Below are positions 36,352-45,018 of a DNA stretch of 64,000 nucleotides, piece by piece; positions within the stretch are counted from its first letter, which is position 1; each line of letters opens with the position of its first letter. The notes below the pieces were generated by a model. That model did not search any database. It was given only the letters and a program-made list of their open reading frames with translations, and was not told where the DNA came from. Position numbers and translations under genes: made by a program. The stretch covers positions 62,001 to 126,000 of the forward strand of contig NZ_UFQB01000012.1 of NCBI RefSeq assembly GCF_900496965.1. The letters are read 5' to 3'. This stretch comes from Achromobacter agilis (GTDB taxonomy: Bacteria; Pseudomonadota; Gammaproteobacteria; Burkholderiales; Burkholderiaceae_B).

Positions 36352-36915
36352 ATGAATGACAAGACCAAGACCTGGCGCAGCACCACGACGACGCGCAGCT
36401 GGACCGCCACCAAGGGCACCGCGTCCGAGCAGCGCGAAGACATCGCAACCCTGCTGGACGGCGCGACGGTCAGCGAAACCTGGAGCTACGCCGGCATCGA
36501 AGACGGCGAACCCTTCAAGGTCGACATCAAGGATGGGGCCGTCACGCTCAACGGCCGCGAATACGACAGTCTGGATGCGGTGCCGCGCGCGCAGCGCGAA
36601 CGCATCGAAGCGCTGCGCGCCGGCCAGGGCGGCGGTGACGTATGGCAACTGCTGCGCCAGGCGGGAATCGACGTGAATGAACTGGCGCCGGACCTGCGAG
36701 AAGGCGGAGCCAAGCCCGGGTTCTCGATCGAAACCGAAGGCGCCGCTTCCGCACAGGCCCCTGCCGCGCCATCGCATCGCGCCAGCGCGGCGCCCGAGGC
36801 CTCGCTGTCCCCGGGCGCCGTGCCTGCCGGTGGCGGCGGCCTGCGCCGCACGCTGCTGATCGGCATCGCGGTCGGCCTGGGCTGGTGGGTGGGCCGGGCG
36901 CTGAACCTGTTCTAG
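36352..36915 (+). CDS. Hypothetical protein with C-terminal membrane anchor
   Basis: 187 residues that I do not assign to a named family. The N-terminal 85 residues form a compact beta-rich-looking segment (ATVSETWSYAGIEDGEPFKV; VTLNGREYDSLDAVP), a Ser/Ala/Pro-rich linker spans about 125-160, and the C-terminus is a single transmembrane helix (LRRTLLIGIAVGLGWWVG). This tail-anchored layout implies the soluble part faces the cytoplasm. Codon use is like its neighbours. Its stop overlaps that of the convergent IclR gene by 4 bp. Confidence 0.75.
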   Translation: MNDKTKTWRSTTTTRSWTATKGTASEQREDIATLLDGATVSETWSYAGIEDGEPFKVDIKDGAVTLNGREYDSLDAVPRAQRERIEALRAGQGGGDVWQLLRQAGIDVNELAPDLREGGAKPGFSIETEGAASAQAPAAPSHRASAAPEASLSPGAVPAGGGGLRRTLLIGIAVGLGWWVGRALNLF

Positions 36916-37703
36916 GCCTGCGCAGGCCCGCCTTCGGGCCCGGCCTGTTTCACGTATTCGCGGGCGATTTCCGCGGCCACCTCGGCCAGCGCCCGCGCCC
37001 ATTGCGCCTCTGCGTCGGGATGCATGAGCTCGATGGGAAAAGTCCAGGCCAGGCTGCCTACCAGCGCGCCGTCGTCGAGCAGGATGGGGACCGCCACGCC
37101 GCCCAGGCCCGGCGCGATCTGTTCGTGGCTGATGGCGAAACCGGCCTTCCGGATGCCCGCCAGCGTGCGGCGGAATTCGCTCCAATCCTGGCCCAGCCCC
37201 GCGGCCGCGATCTCGTGGGCGCTGCGCAGATAGACTTGGCGGATCCGGTGATGCGGCAGCGAGGCCAGCAACGCCAGCGAGCCCGATCCCTGGAACAAGG
37301 GAAACGGCTGCCCCCGCCCGCGCAGGATCACCATGCGGCGGCCCGCGTGCTCCAGCATGTCGGGTCCTTCCTTGTAGATGCAGAGCACCTTGTCGTCATA
37401 CAGGTTCTGCAGCAGGTAGGCGCTGTCTTCGCGCCGCCGCCCCTTCAGCACCGCCCTGCCCGCCAGATAGAGCGGGTCGCTCAGGGCCAGCAGGCGTTCC
37501 AGTTCAATGATGCGCGGCCCCAATCCGTACATGCCGCCCGCCATTGACGCGAGCAGTCCCGCGTCGCACAGCTCCTTTAGGTAGCGGTACGCCATCGAGC
37601 GCGAATAGCCCAGCCGCGCGCTGACGTCGTCGCTCGTCAGCCTGGGGCTTTCCAGAGTGAACAGGTCCAGGACATCGAAGGCGCGGGCAAGGCTGGAAGA
37701 CAT
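36912..37703 (-). CDS. IclR-family transcriptional regulator
   Basis: 263 residues from the ATG at 37703; a longer in-frame start at 37775 lies in the AT-rich promoter region and is less likely. The HTH is LTSDDVSARLGYSRSMAYRYLKEL, followed by the IclR effector domain (QPFPLFQGSGSLALLASLP; KAGFAISHEQIAPGLGGVAV). It is divergent from the aldolase/lactonase operon beginning at 37875 and is most likely its regulator. IclR ligands are usually small acids, which suits that operon. Confidence 0.9.
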   Translation of the reverse strand: MSSSLARAFDVLDLFTLESPRLTSDDVSARLGYSRSMAYRYLKELCDAGLLASMAGGMYGLGPRIIELERLLALSDPLYLAGRAVLKGRRREDSAYLLQNLYDDKVLCIYKEGPDMLEHAGRRMVILRGRGQPFPLFQGSGSLALLASLPHHRIRQVYLRSAHEIAAAGLGQDWSEFRRTLAGIRKAGFAISHEQIAPGLGGVAVPILLDDGALVGSLAWTFPIELMHPDAEAQWARALAEVAAEIAREYVKQAGPEGGPAQA

Positions 37704-37793
37704 AGGCGGCAGTAGCGGTCGGGCGTCAGGGATGAACCCCGCGAGTGTAGCCGACCTCCATAAAATTTTAATCAAATCCTACTATTTAGAATT

Positions 37794-37823
37794 TTGACAA
37801 AAATTTATTATACGGGATATCAT
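37794..37823 (+). promoter_or_regulatory. Strong sigma-70-like promoter for the aldolase operon
   Basis: TTGACA at 37794-37799 (perfect -35) and TATCAT at 37818-37823 (5 of 6) with an 18-bp spacer, in the AT-rich divergent region. Transcription would start near 37830, 45 bp before the RraA-like gene. AAAATTTT and AGAATTTT elements just upstream may be IclR contacts. Confidence 0.6.
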
Positions 37824-37874
37824 TAAAAACAAGCTGTTCCACGCCGCCCCCCGCAACCTTTGCAGGCCCCGCGC

Positions 37875-38606
37875 ATGCCCAACAAGCCCCTGACCGGACG
37901 CGTTCCCCCTGAAGCCATCCGCCTGATGGCGTTGCCGCGCCTGCCGGCCGGCGTACTGCGGCGCTATGCCGCCTTGGATGACCTGGCGGGCGCGGTGTCC
38001 GACGCCATGGACAAGCTGGGCCTGTACGGCGCCGTTCCCGCGAGCGTGCTGGCGCCGACCCTGCCCGGCCGCCGCGTGATCGGCCAGGCGGTGACCGTAC
38101 GCAATATCGAGCGCGAAGACACGCCCACCGCGGCCGCGCAAGGCGGCGTCGGCAAGATGGGCGAACACGAGGCCTACAACCTGGCCGAGCCCGGCGACGT
38201 GGCGGTCATCCAGGGGTTGCCGGGCATCTCCAATCTCGGCGGCCAGTCCGCCTCCGTCGCCAGCCGCAAGGGCTGCGCGGGCGCCATCGTGGATGGCGGG
38301 CACCGCGACCCCGCCGCATCCCGCGAACTGGGCTTTCCCATCTGGTCGCGCGGCCCCACCCCCATCACCGGCAAATGGCGGCTGCGCACGGTTGAAATCA
38401 ACGGTCCGGTGCGCATCGCCGGCATCGGCGTGCAGGCGGGCGACCTGGTCGTCGCCGACGAGGCCGGCGTGGTCTTCGTTCCCTATGCCCACGCCGAGGC
38501 AGTGCTCGAAGAAGCCGAGCGCATACACGCCGGCGACACGCGCCAAAAAGCCGACATCGCGCGCGGCGTCGACCTCGCCACCCTGGCCGCCACCCGCTAC
38601 AAGTAG
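37875..38606 (+). CDS. RraA-like aldolase (4-hydroxy-4-methyl-2-oxoglutarate/4-carboxy-4-hydroxy-2-oxoadipate aldolase family)
   Basis: 243 residues of the RraA/HMG-CHA aldolase fold. The family's active-site signature is present as AIVDGGHRDPAASRELGFPI, with the conserved Arg-Asp pair that binds Mg and substrate, preceded by GVGKMGEHEAYNLAEPGDVAV. It would cleave a 4-hydroxy-2-oxo-acid or act as an oxaloacetate decarboxylase; the exact substrate is open. An upstream TTG (37860) is in frame, but the ATG at 37875 is preferred. First gene of the IclR-linked operon. Confidence 0.85.
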   Translation: MPNKPLTGRVPPEAIRLMALPRLPAGVLRRYAALDDLAGAVSDAMDKLGLYGAVPASVLAPTLPGRRVIGQAVTVRNIEREDTPTAAAQGGVGKMGEHEAYNLAEPGDVAVIQGLPGISNLGGQSASVASRKGCAGAIVDGGHRDPAASRELGFPIWSRGPTPITGKWRLRTVEINGPVRIAGIGVQAGDLVVADEAGVVFVPYAHAEAVLEEAERIHAGDTRQKADIARGVDLATLAATRYK

Positions 38607-38639
38607 CCCCTCGTTCCTTCCCTTACCCGAGCCCCGCCT

Positions 38640-39524
38640 ATGACTCCCGACATCCAATGCGTCGTCCAGAGCGCCGACATCCTCGGCGAAGTGCCGCTAT
38701 GGTGCGACCGCAGCCGCCGCCTGTGGTGGATCGACGTGCGCCGTCCCGCGCTGCAGTCCTATGATCCCGCCACCGGCCGGCACACGGCGCAGCGCCTGCC
38801 CGAAACGCTGCTGGTCGGCGCCATCGCGCTGCGCGAGGCGGGCGGTTTCGTGCTGGCGACCAACCGCGGCCTCTACGTCTACGATCCGGCCGGCGGCCAG
38901 GCGCCCGAACTCATCGTCAACCCGGAGGCCGACAAGCCCGAGAATCGCCTGAACGACGGCAAGTGCGACCGCCGCGGCCGCTTCTGGGTGGGCAGCATGC
39001 AGGACCAGAAGCGCGAGCCCAAGGGCACGCTGTATCGCCTGGACGCGGACCGCCAGTGCCACGCCATGCTCGACGGCTTCGTGCTCCCCAACGCGCTGTC
39101 CTGGAGTCCCGACGACCGCAGCATGTATTTCGCCGACACGCACAACCAGGTGATCTGGGCATTCGACTTCGACATCGACGACGGCGCCATCTCGAACCGC
39201 CGGGTCTTCAAGGACTGGACCCAGCAGCCGGGCCGTCCCGACGGCGCGGCGGTGGACACGGACGGCTGCGTCTGGAACTGCATGGTCGCCACCGGCCAGC
39301 TGGTCCGCCTGACGCCGGACGGCCGGGTGGATCGCGTCATCCAGCTGCCCGTCACCAACCCCACCTGCCCCGCCTTCGGCGGCGACGGGCTGGACACGCT
39401 GTACATCACCAGCCACTCGCAGCGCCTCGCGCCGGGACAGCTCGCCGCGGAACCATACGCGGGCGGCCTGTTCGCGCTGGACGTCGGCGCACAAGGACTG
39501 CCCGAACCGCGCTACCGCGGCTGA
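38640..39524 (+). CDS. SMP-30/gluconolactonase-family lactonase
   Basis: 294 residues, a six-bladed beta-propeller of the SMP-30/LRE family. The metal-site residues are visible: Glu in ILGEVPLW, Asn in RLNDGKCDRRGRFWVG, Asn in LPNALSWSPDD and Asp in RPDGAAVDTDGCVW. It opens an aldonolactone or similar lactone to the hydroxy acid. No signal peptide, so cytoplasmic. 33 bp after the aldolase gene. With the hydroxyacid dehydrogenase and aldolases downstream it points to degradation of a sugar acid. Confidence 0.9.
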   Translation: MTPDIQCVVQSADILGEVPLWCDRSRRLWWIDVRRPALQSYDPATGRHTAQRLPETLLVGAIALREAGGFVLATNRGLYVYDPAGGQAPELIVNPEADKPENRLNDGKCDRRGRFWVGSMQDQKREPKGTLYRLDADRQCHAMLDGFVLPNALSWSPDDRSMYFADTHNQVIWAFDFDIDDGAISNRRVFKDWTQQPGRPDGAAVDTDGCVWNCMVATGQLVRLTPDGRVDRVIQLPVTNPTCPAFGGDGLDTLYITSHSQRLAPGQLAAEPYAGGLFALDVGAQGLPEPRYRG

Positions 39525-39604
39525 ACCCGGAAAGCCCGGCGGACAACGGCGCGGCACAGACCGCGCGCCCGCCACCCGCCGCAGACGCGGCAGAGGAGAC
39601 AGAC

Positions 39605-40549
39605 ATGCCCAGACTCATCATCGCGGCCGCAATCGCCGCCGCGCTTGCAGCCGGATCCGTCCACGCCGCGGGCGTGCTCAAGATCGTCGTCCCATTCGCT
39701 CCCGGCGGCCCCGTGGACCAGGTCGCGCGGCTGGTCGCGCCCGACCTGGCCGCCGAACTGGGCGAGACCGTGGTCGTGGAGAACCGCGGCGGAGCCGGCG
39801 GCACCATCGGCGCCAACTACGTGGCCAAGTCCCGACCCGACGGGCAGACGCTGCTGGTCGCCACGCTCGGCTACGTCATGACCGCCGGCACCACGCCGGG
39901 GCTACCCTACGATCCGCGCAAGGACCTGACGCCCGTCTACCTGTTCGGGCAGGTGCAGAGCCTGCTGGTGGTGCGCAACTCGCTCGGCGCCTCGACGCCG
40001 GCCGAGCTCGTCGCGCTTGCCAAGTCCGGCAAGCCGCTCAGCTATGCGTCCAGCGGCGTGGGATCCACCATGCATATCGGCGGCGAACTCTTCAACCTGG
40101 CGACCGGCGCGCACGCCACGCACGTGCCGTATCGCGGCGCCGCTCCGGCGCTGGTGGACCTCATGGCCGGCCGGGTCGACATGCTCAACGCCGACGTGCC
40201 CGTGCTGCAGCCCTATGTGAAAGACGGCCGGGTCAAGGCCGTTGTCATCTACGACACAGAGCGCTCGCGCTATCTGCCCGGCGTGGAAAGCGCGCGCGAG
40301 GCCGGCCTGCCCGAACTGCAGATGAGCAATTGGTACGGCGTGCTGGCGCCCGCGGGCACGCCCGCCGACACGCGCAAACGTCTGGAGGCCGCGCTCGCCA
40401 AAGTCGTCGCCGCCCCGGCGCTGGCGCAACGGCTGGCCGACGCCGGCCTGAGCGGACCGCTCGACGCGGCGGCGTTCCAGGCCAAGCTCAACGCCGACCT
40501 GGACCGCTGGGTGCCCTTCATCCACAAGGCCGGCATCCGCACCGAATAG
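39605..40549 (+). CDS. Bug/TctC-family solute receptor
   Basis: 314 residues from the ATG at 39605 (GAGGAG upstream). Signal peptide cleaves near SVHA-AG; the mature part has the Bug signatures LKIVVPFAPGGPVDQ, VVENRGGAGGTIG and ATHVPYRGAAPALVDLMAGR. Periplasmic capture of the acid handled by this operon is the likely job. No TctA/TctB gene is present. 80 bp after the lactonase gene. Confidence 0.92.
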   Translation: MPRLIIAAAIAAALAAGSVHAAGVLKIVVPFAPGGPVDQVARLVAPDLAAELGETVVVENRGGAGGTIGANYVAKSRPDGQTLLVATLGYVMTAGTTPGLPYDPRKDLTPVYLFGQVQSLLVVRNSLGASTPAELVALAKSGKPLSYASSGVGSTMHIGGELFNLATGAHATHVPYRGAAPALVDLMAGRVDMLNADVPVLQPYVKDGRVKAVVIYDTERSRYLPGVESAREAGLPELQMSNWYGVLAPAGTPADTRKRLEAALAKVVAAPALAQRLADAGLSGPLDAAAFQAKLNADLDRWVPFIHKAGIRTE

Positions 40550-40567
40550 CCGCGAGGAGACCCCGCC

Positions 40568-41518
40568 ATGCATCCGCCTGACCGCCCCTGCCGCCTGCTG
40601 GCGATCGGCCCGCTGCCCCCGGGGCTGCATGCCAGCCTGCGCGAACGCTACCAGCTCGTGGCGCTTTGGGAACAGCCGGACCCCGGCGCCTATCTGCGCG
40701 AGCACCGCGGCCGCTTCGATGGCGGCGTCACCATGTCGCGCCACGGCTGCACCGACGCCATGTTCGCCTGCTTCCCGGGCGGCGTGCTGGGCTGCTTCGG
40801 CGTCGGCTACGAAAGCGTGGACCTGGAAGCCGCCCGCCGCCATCGCGTGCAGGTCAGCACCACGCCAGACGTGCTGAACGATTGCGTGGCCGACCTGGCT
40901 TTCGCCCTGGTGCTGGCGGTGGCACGCCAGATCCCGGCCGCCGACCGCCACGTGCAGGCGGGGCGCTGGCCCACGGCCGCCTACCCGCTCGCCACGCGCG
41001 TCAGCGGCAAGCGGCTGGGCATCGTGGGGCTGGGCCGCATCGGCCAGGCCATCGCCCGGCGCGCCTCGGGCTTCGACATGGCACTGCGCTATCACGGCCG
41101 CGCGCCCAAGCCCGGCGCCGGCCTGGAATTCGAGCCCGATCTCGGCGCGCTCGCGCGCTGGTCGGACTTCCTGGTGCTGTCCTGCCCGGGCGGCGCCGCT
41201 ACCCGGCGCCTGGTGTCGGCCGGCGTGCTGGATGCGCTTGGCCCAGAGGGCTACCTGATCAATATCTCGCGCGGCAGCGTCGTGGACGAGGCGGCGCTGG
41301 CGCAGGCCATCGCCCAAGGCCGCATCGCGGGCGCCGGCCTGGACGTCTACGCCGACGAACCCAAGGTGCCCGCCGCGCTGCTCGGGCGCGACAACGTCGT
41401 CACGCTGCCGCACATCGCCGCATCCACCCGCGAAACGCGCCATGCCATGGAGCGTTTGGTGCTGGACAACCTGCATGCCTATTTTGAAACCGGCGCCGTG
41501 CTGACGCCGCCCGCCTAG
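40568..41518 (+). CDS. D-isomer-specific 2-hydroxyacid dehydrogenase
   Basis: 316 residues. The NAD(P) motif LGIVGLGRIGQAI is intact, as are the catalytic Arg (NISRGSVVDEAAL), Glu (DVYADEPKVP) and His (TLPHIAAST). The family interconverts 2-keto acids and D-2-hydroxy acids (glyoxylate/hydroxypyruvate reductase, 2-ketogluconate reductase). Here it is set between a Bug receptor and two small genes in the sugar-acid operon. GAGGAG lies 9 bp before the ATG. Confidence 0.92.
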   Translation: MHPPDRPCRLLAIGPLPPGLHASLRERYQLVALWEQPDPGAYLREHRGRFDGGVTMSRHGCTDAMFACFPGGVLGCFGVGYESVDLEAARRHRVQVSTTPDVLNDCVADLAFALVLAVARQIPAADRHVQAGRWPTAAYPLATRVSGKRLGIVGLGRIGQAIARRASGFDMALRYHGRAPKPGAGLEFEPDLGALARWSDFLVLSCPGGAATRRLVSAGVLDALGPEGYLINISRGSVVDEAALAQAIAQGRIAGAGLDVYADEPKVPAALLGRDNVVTLPHIAASTRETRHAMERLVLDNLHAYFETGAVLTPPA

Positions 41519-41528
41519 GGCCTATCCG

Positions 41529-41846
41529 ATGATCATCGAACACCGCATCTACACATTGCCGCACGGGGGCATGGACGCCTACCTGGCGCGCTACCGCGAA
41601 TTCGCATTGCCGCTGCAGATGAAGCACCTGGGCCGCCTGCTGGGATTCTTCGTCAGCGACATCGGCACCCTGAACCAGGTGCTGCACATCTGGGCCTACG
41701 ACAGCATGGCCGACCGCGAAACGCGCCGCGCCGCGCTCGAGGCCGATCCCGAGTGGCAGGAATTCAAGCGCGGCAACCGCGGCACCTTCGCGGCGCAGCA
41801 GGTCTCCATCTGGCGTGCCGCGCCCTTCAGCCCGCGCCTGGTCTGA
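41529..41846 (+). CDS. NIPSNAP-family protein
   Basis: 105 residues of the NIPSNAP ferredoxin-like fold (IIEHRIYTLPHGGMDAYLAR; LNQVLHIWAYDSMADRETRR; AADPEWQEF-type end). Members are often found beside catabolic genes and are of unclear function; some resemble antibiotic-biosynthesis monooxygenase-like barrels. It lies 10 bp after the dehydrogenase gene and 19 bp before the aldolase gene, clearly in one operon. Confidence 0.85.
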   Translation: MIIEHRIYTLPHGGMDAYLARYREFALPLQMKHLGRLLGFFVSDIGTLNQVLHIWAYDSMADRETRRAALEADPEWQEFKRGNRGTFAAQQVSIWRAAPFSPRLV

Positions 41847-41865
41847 ACGCATCCGGAGCCCCTGC

Positions 41866-42678
41866 ATGCAAACGCCCAGCGCCCGCGAACTGGCCCGCAA
41901 CCCGCTGCTGCGCCGGCTCGCCGACGGCGGGCTGGCGGCCTCGCTCATCGTGCGCCTGTGCGACGGCCCCGAGATCGGCCGCATCGCGGCCACCGCCGGC
42001 TTCGACGCGCTCTACGTGGACCTGGAGCATTCGTCCTTGCCGCTGCTCTCGGCCAGCCGCATCTGCAACGCCGCGCGGGATGCGGGCGTCACGCCGCTGG
42101 CGCGCGTGCCCGCCATCGACGCCGCGCTGATCGGCCGCGTCCTGGACGGCGGCGCGATGGGCATCATCGCGCCGCAGGTCGACAGCGCCGAGGACGCGGC
42201 GCGCGCCGTCGCCTGCTGCCGTTACCCGCCGCTGGGCAGGCGATCGGTGGCCGGCGGCCTGCCCGCCCTGCATTACCGTGACTACCCGCAGGCCGAAGTG
42301 CAGCAGGCCCTGGACGGCGGCGTGCTGGTGGCGGCCATGATCGAAAGCGCCGCGGCGCTGGAGGCCGTGGAAGCGATCGCGGCGGTGGAAGGGCTGCACA
42401 TGCTGTTCATCGGCGCGCACGACCTGGCGGCGTCGCTGGGCGTGCCGGGCCAATGGGAGCATCCGGCGCTGCGCAACGCCCTGGCGCGCATCCGCCTCGC
42501 CTGCCGCGGGGCGGGCAAGGCGCTGGGCCTGGGCGGCCTGGCGGGCCAGCCCGCGCTACTGCGCGAGCTGGCCGCCGGACCGGGCGGATGCTTCGTGTCG
42601 ATGGGCACGGATCTGTCCTGCCTGCTCGGCGCCGCCAGGCAGCGCGCCACGTTCGCGCACGCCCTCAGGCAAGGCTAG
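41866..42678 (+). CDS. HpcH/HpaI-family class II aldolase
   Basis: 270 residues from the ATG at 41866, with GGAG 8 bp upstream. The family pattern is clear: DALYVDLEHSSLPLL, VPAIDAALIGRVLDGGAMGI, MIESAAALEAVEAIA and LFIGAHDLAASLG. These metal-dependent enzymes cleave 4-hydroxy-2-oxo acids to pyruvate and an aldehyde. This is the second, structurally unrelated aldolase in the operon, beside the RraA-like one. Last gene before a 106-bp gap. Confidence 0.9.
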   Translation: MQTPSARELARNPLLRRLADGGLAASLIVRLCDGPEIGRIAATAGFDALYVDLEHSSLPLLSASRICNAARDAGVTPLARVPAIDAALIGRVLDGGAMGIIAPQVDSAEDAARAVACCRYPPLGRRSVAGGLPALHYRDYPQAEVQQALDGGVLVAAMIESAAALEAVEAIAAVEGLHMLFIGAHDLAASLGVPGQWEHPALRNALARIRLACRGAGKALGLGGLAGQPALLRELAAGPGGCFVSMGTDLSCLLGAARQRATFAHALRQG

Positions 42679-42784
42679 GCGCGGCGCCAAACGCATTAAC
42701 AACGCTAATAGGACCCTCTGTTTATTTAATTGGTCCTGCCCTCCCCCGGACACTACAGTGTCACCGATCCATGGGAGGGAACAC

Positions 42785-43996
42785 GTGTCGCAGCACCAAA
42801 CACCCACACGCCGGACGCTGGATATCCTGGCAACCTTGATCGCATTTCCCACGGTCAGCCGGGATTCCAACCTGGGCCTAATCGAATGGGTGCGCGACCA
42901 CCTGCGCAGGCAGGGCATCGGCGCGCGCCTCAGCTACGACGCCACCGGCGCCAAGGCCAACCTGTTCGCCACCATCGGGCCCGACCTGCCCGGCGGCATC
43001 GTGTTTTCGGGGCACACCGACGTCGTGCCGGTCGACGGACAGGATTGGAGTAGCGATCCCTTCAAGGCCCGCATCGCTGACGGACGCCTCTACGGCCGCG
43101 GCGCCTGCGACATGAAAGGCTTCCTCGCGGCCGTGCTCGCCTGCGTCGACCGCCTTGCCGCGGCGGAACTGCAGCGCCCCGTCCACCTGGCCTTCACCTA
43201 CGACGAAGAGGTTGGCTGCAAAGGGGTCAGGACGCTCCTGGCCGATTTGCAGGCCGCGCGGATCTCGCCCGCGGCCTGTATCGTGGGCGAGCCCACCGAC
43301 ATGCAGGTCGTGACCGCGCACAAAGGCAGCCGCAACTACCGCTGCTGCGTCCGCGGCAAGGAGGCGCACGCATCCCGCACCCAGGACGGCGTCAACGCGA
43401 TCGAGTACGCCGCGCGCCTCATCGGCCATATCCAGGACCTCGCCGACCAGTACGCCGAGGCGCCTCGAAGGAACAGCGCGTTCGATACGCCCTACGACAC
43501 CCTGCAGACCGCGCTCGTCAACGGCGGGCTGGCGCGCAACATCGTTCCGCGCGACTGCGAATTCATCTTCGGCTACCGCTACCTGCCCGACAGCGACCCA
43601 GACCGCATCGTCGGCAGCGTGCAGGACTATGCCCGCGACCACATCCTGCCGCGCATGCGGCGCAAATTCGCCGCGGCCGACATCCTGTTCGAAAAGCAAT
43701 CCGACAACCCTGCCCTGCGTCCTGGGCCCAACGCCGCCATCGCACGCTTCGTCATGGGGCTGTCCGGCGCGGGCTGCGCCGGCCCCCACGTCAGCTACAT
43801 GACAGAAGGCGGGCTGTACCAGCAGGCCGGCGTTGCATCCGTCATCTGCGGGCCCGGCAGCATCGAACAGGCCCACCGGCCCGACGAATACGTGGAGCTG
43901 GGCCAGCTTGCCCGCTGCGAAGCCATGATTGCCGCGCTTGGCGAACACGCCGCCGAATTCCAGACCGATACGGAAACGACAGGAGAAGCCCGATGA
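42785..43996 (+). CDS. M20-family deacylase (acetylornithine deacetylase, ArgE-like)
   Basis: 403 residues from GTG at 42785, chosen because GGGAGG lies 6-8 bp upstream; the in-frame GTG at 42758 has no such site. All di-zinc ligands are visible: His/Asp in FSGHTDVVPVDG and GRGACDMKG, Glu pair in YDEEVGCKG, CIVGEPTDM and a C-terminal His in EQAHRPDEYVEL. It removes an N-acyl group from an amino acid. It overlaps the next gene, a Bug receptor, by 4 bp (ATGA), so the natural substrate may be an imported N-acyl amino acid rather than acetylornithine. Confidence 0.9.
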   Translation: MSQHQTPTRRTLDILATLIAFPTVSRDSNLGLIEWVRDHLRRQGIGARLSYDATGAKANLFATIGPDLPGGIVFSGHTDVVPVDGQDWSSDPFKARIADGRLYGRGACDMKGFLAAVLACVDRLAAAELQRPVHLAFTYDEEVGCKGVRTLLADLQAARISPAACIVGEPTDMQVVTAHKGSRNYRCCVRGKEAHASRTQDGVNAIEYAARLIGHIQDLADQYAEAPRRNSAFDTPYDTLQTALVNGGLARNIVPRDCEFIFGYRYLPDSDPDRIVGSVQDYARDHILPRMRRKFAAADILFEKQSDNPALRPGPNAAIARFVMGLSGAGCAGPHVSYMTEGGLYQQAGVASVICGPGSIEQAHRPDEYVELGQLARCEAMIAALGEHAAEFQTDTETTGEAR

Positions 43997-45006
43997 TCCC
44001 TCACGCGACACGCGCCCCGCGCCGCACGGCGGCCGCCATGGCCGCCGCGCTGCTGCTCCCCTTGTGCGCGCCGGGCGCGCACGCGGAAGCGCCCGCACCG
44101 CTCAACGACTATCCGCGGCAAGCCATTACGCTGGTCTCGCCCTTTCCTCCCGGCGGCGGCAACGACGGCGTCGCCCGGCTGCTGGCCAACGAGCTGGGGC
44201 GCATCACCGGCCAATCCGTCGTGGTGGAAAACCGGTCCGGCGCGGGCGGCAACATGGGAACCGCCGCCGTCGCCCGCGCCAAGCCCGACGGCTATACCCT
44301 CGTGCTTTCACAGAACAGCGTCATGGCGGTGAATCCCGCGATCTACAAGAACACCGGCTTCGACGCGCTGAAGGACTTCGCCCCGGTATCGCAGATCACC
44401 TCGGCCCCGCTCGCGCTCGTCGTCAGGAACGAAAGCCCGTACCGCACACTGGCGGACTACCTGAACGACGCCAAGGCGCGCCCCGGCGCCGTCACCTACG
44501 CCACGCCCGGCAACGGCACCCTGTCCCACCTGACCGGCGTGCTGCTGGCGCGACAGAAAGACCTGTCGCTCGTGCACGTGCCGTACCGCGGCGCAGGCCC
44601 CGCCGTCAACGATCTGCTGGGCGGCACCGTGGACATGCTCATCACCTCGCCGCCCTCCGTCGAATCCCTGGTCACCGGCGGCAAGCTGCGTGTGCTGGGC
44701 GTCACGCACGAAAGCCGCATCGGCGCGTTCGAAAAAGCGCCTACGCTGGCGGGGCAAGGCATCAAGGACGTCTCCATCGAAGGCTGGTACGGCGTCTTCG
44801 CCCCCGCCGGCACGCCGCCCGAACGCATCGCCTACCTCGCGTCGGCAATCAGCCAGGCGGCCCGCACCCCCGCCGTCCTCGACAAGATCCGCCAGGACGG
44901 CGCCGAAGTCGTCGCAAGCGACCCCGCCACCTTCGCGCGCAAGCTCCACGAGGAAACGACCTACTGGGCCGGCGTCGTCAAGAGCGCGAAACTCGCGGTC
45001 GACTGA
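43993..45006 (+). CDS. Bug/TctC-family solute receptor coupled to the M20 deacylase
   Basis: 337 residues with a signal peptide cleaving near GAHA-EA. Bug signatures are QAITLVSPFPPGGGNDG, VENRSGAGGNMG and VHVPYRGAGPAVNDLLGGT. Its ATG overlaps the deacylase stop, so the pair is translated together and probably handles one compound. It converges on the LysR gene with 12 bp between. Confidence 0.92.
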   Translation: MIPHATRAPRRTAAAMAAALLLPLCAPGAHAEAPAPLNDYPRQAITLVSPFPPGGGNDGVARLLANELGRITGQSVVVENRSGAGGNMGTAAVARAKPDGYTLVLSQNSVMAVNPAIYKNTGFDALKDFAPVSQITSAPLALVVRNESPYRTLADYLNDAKARPGAVTYATPGNGTLSHLTGVLLARQKDLSLVHVPYRGAGPAVNDLLGGTVDMLITSPPSVESLVTGGKLRVLGVTHESRIGAFEKAPTLAGQGIKDVSIEGWYGVFAPAGTPPERIAYLASAISQAARTPAVLDKIRQDGAEVVASDPATFARKLHEETTYWAGVVKSAKLAVD

Positions 45007-45018
45007 CCGCTCCGCGCC

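Noticed and set aside
42710..42737. AGGACC/GGTCCT inverted repeat upstream of the M20 gene
   Set aside because: Arms are only 6 bp with a 16-bp spacer and no supporting promoter boxes; likely chance.
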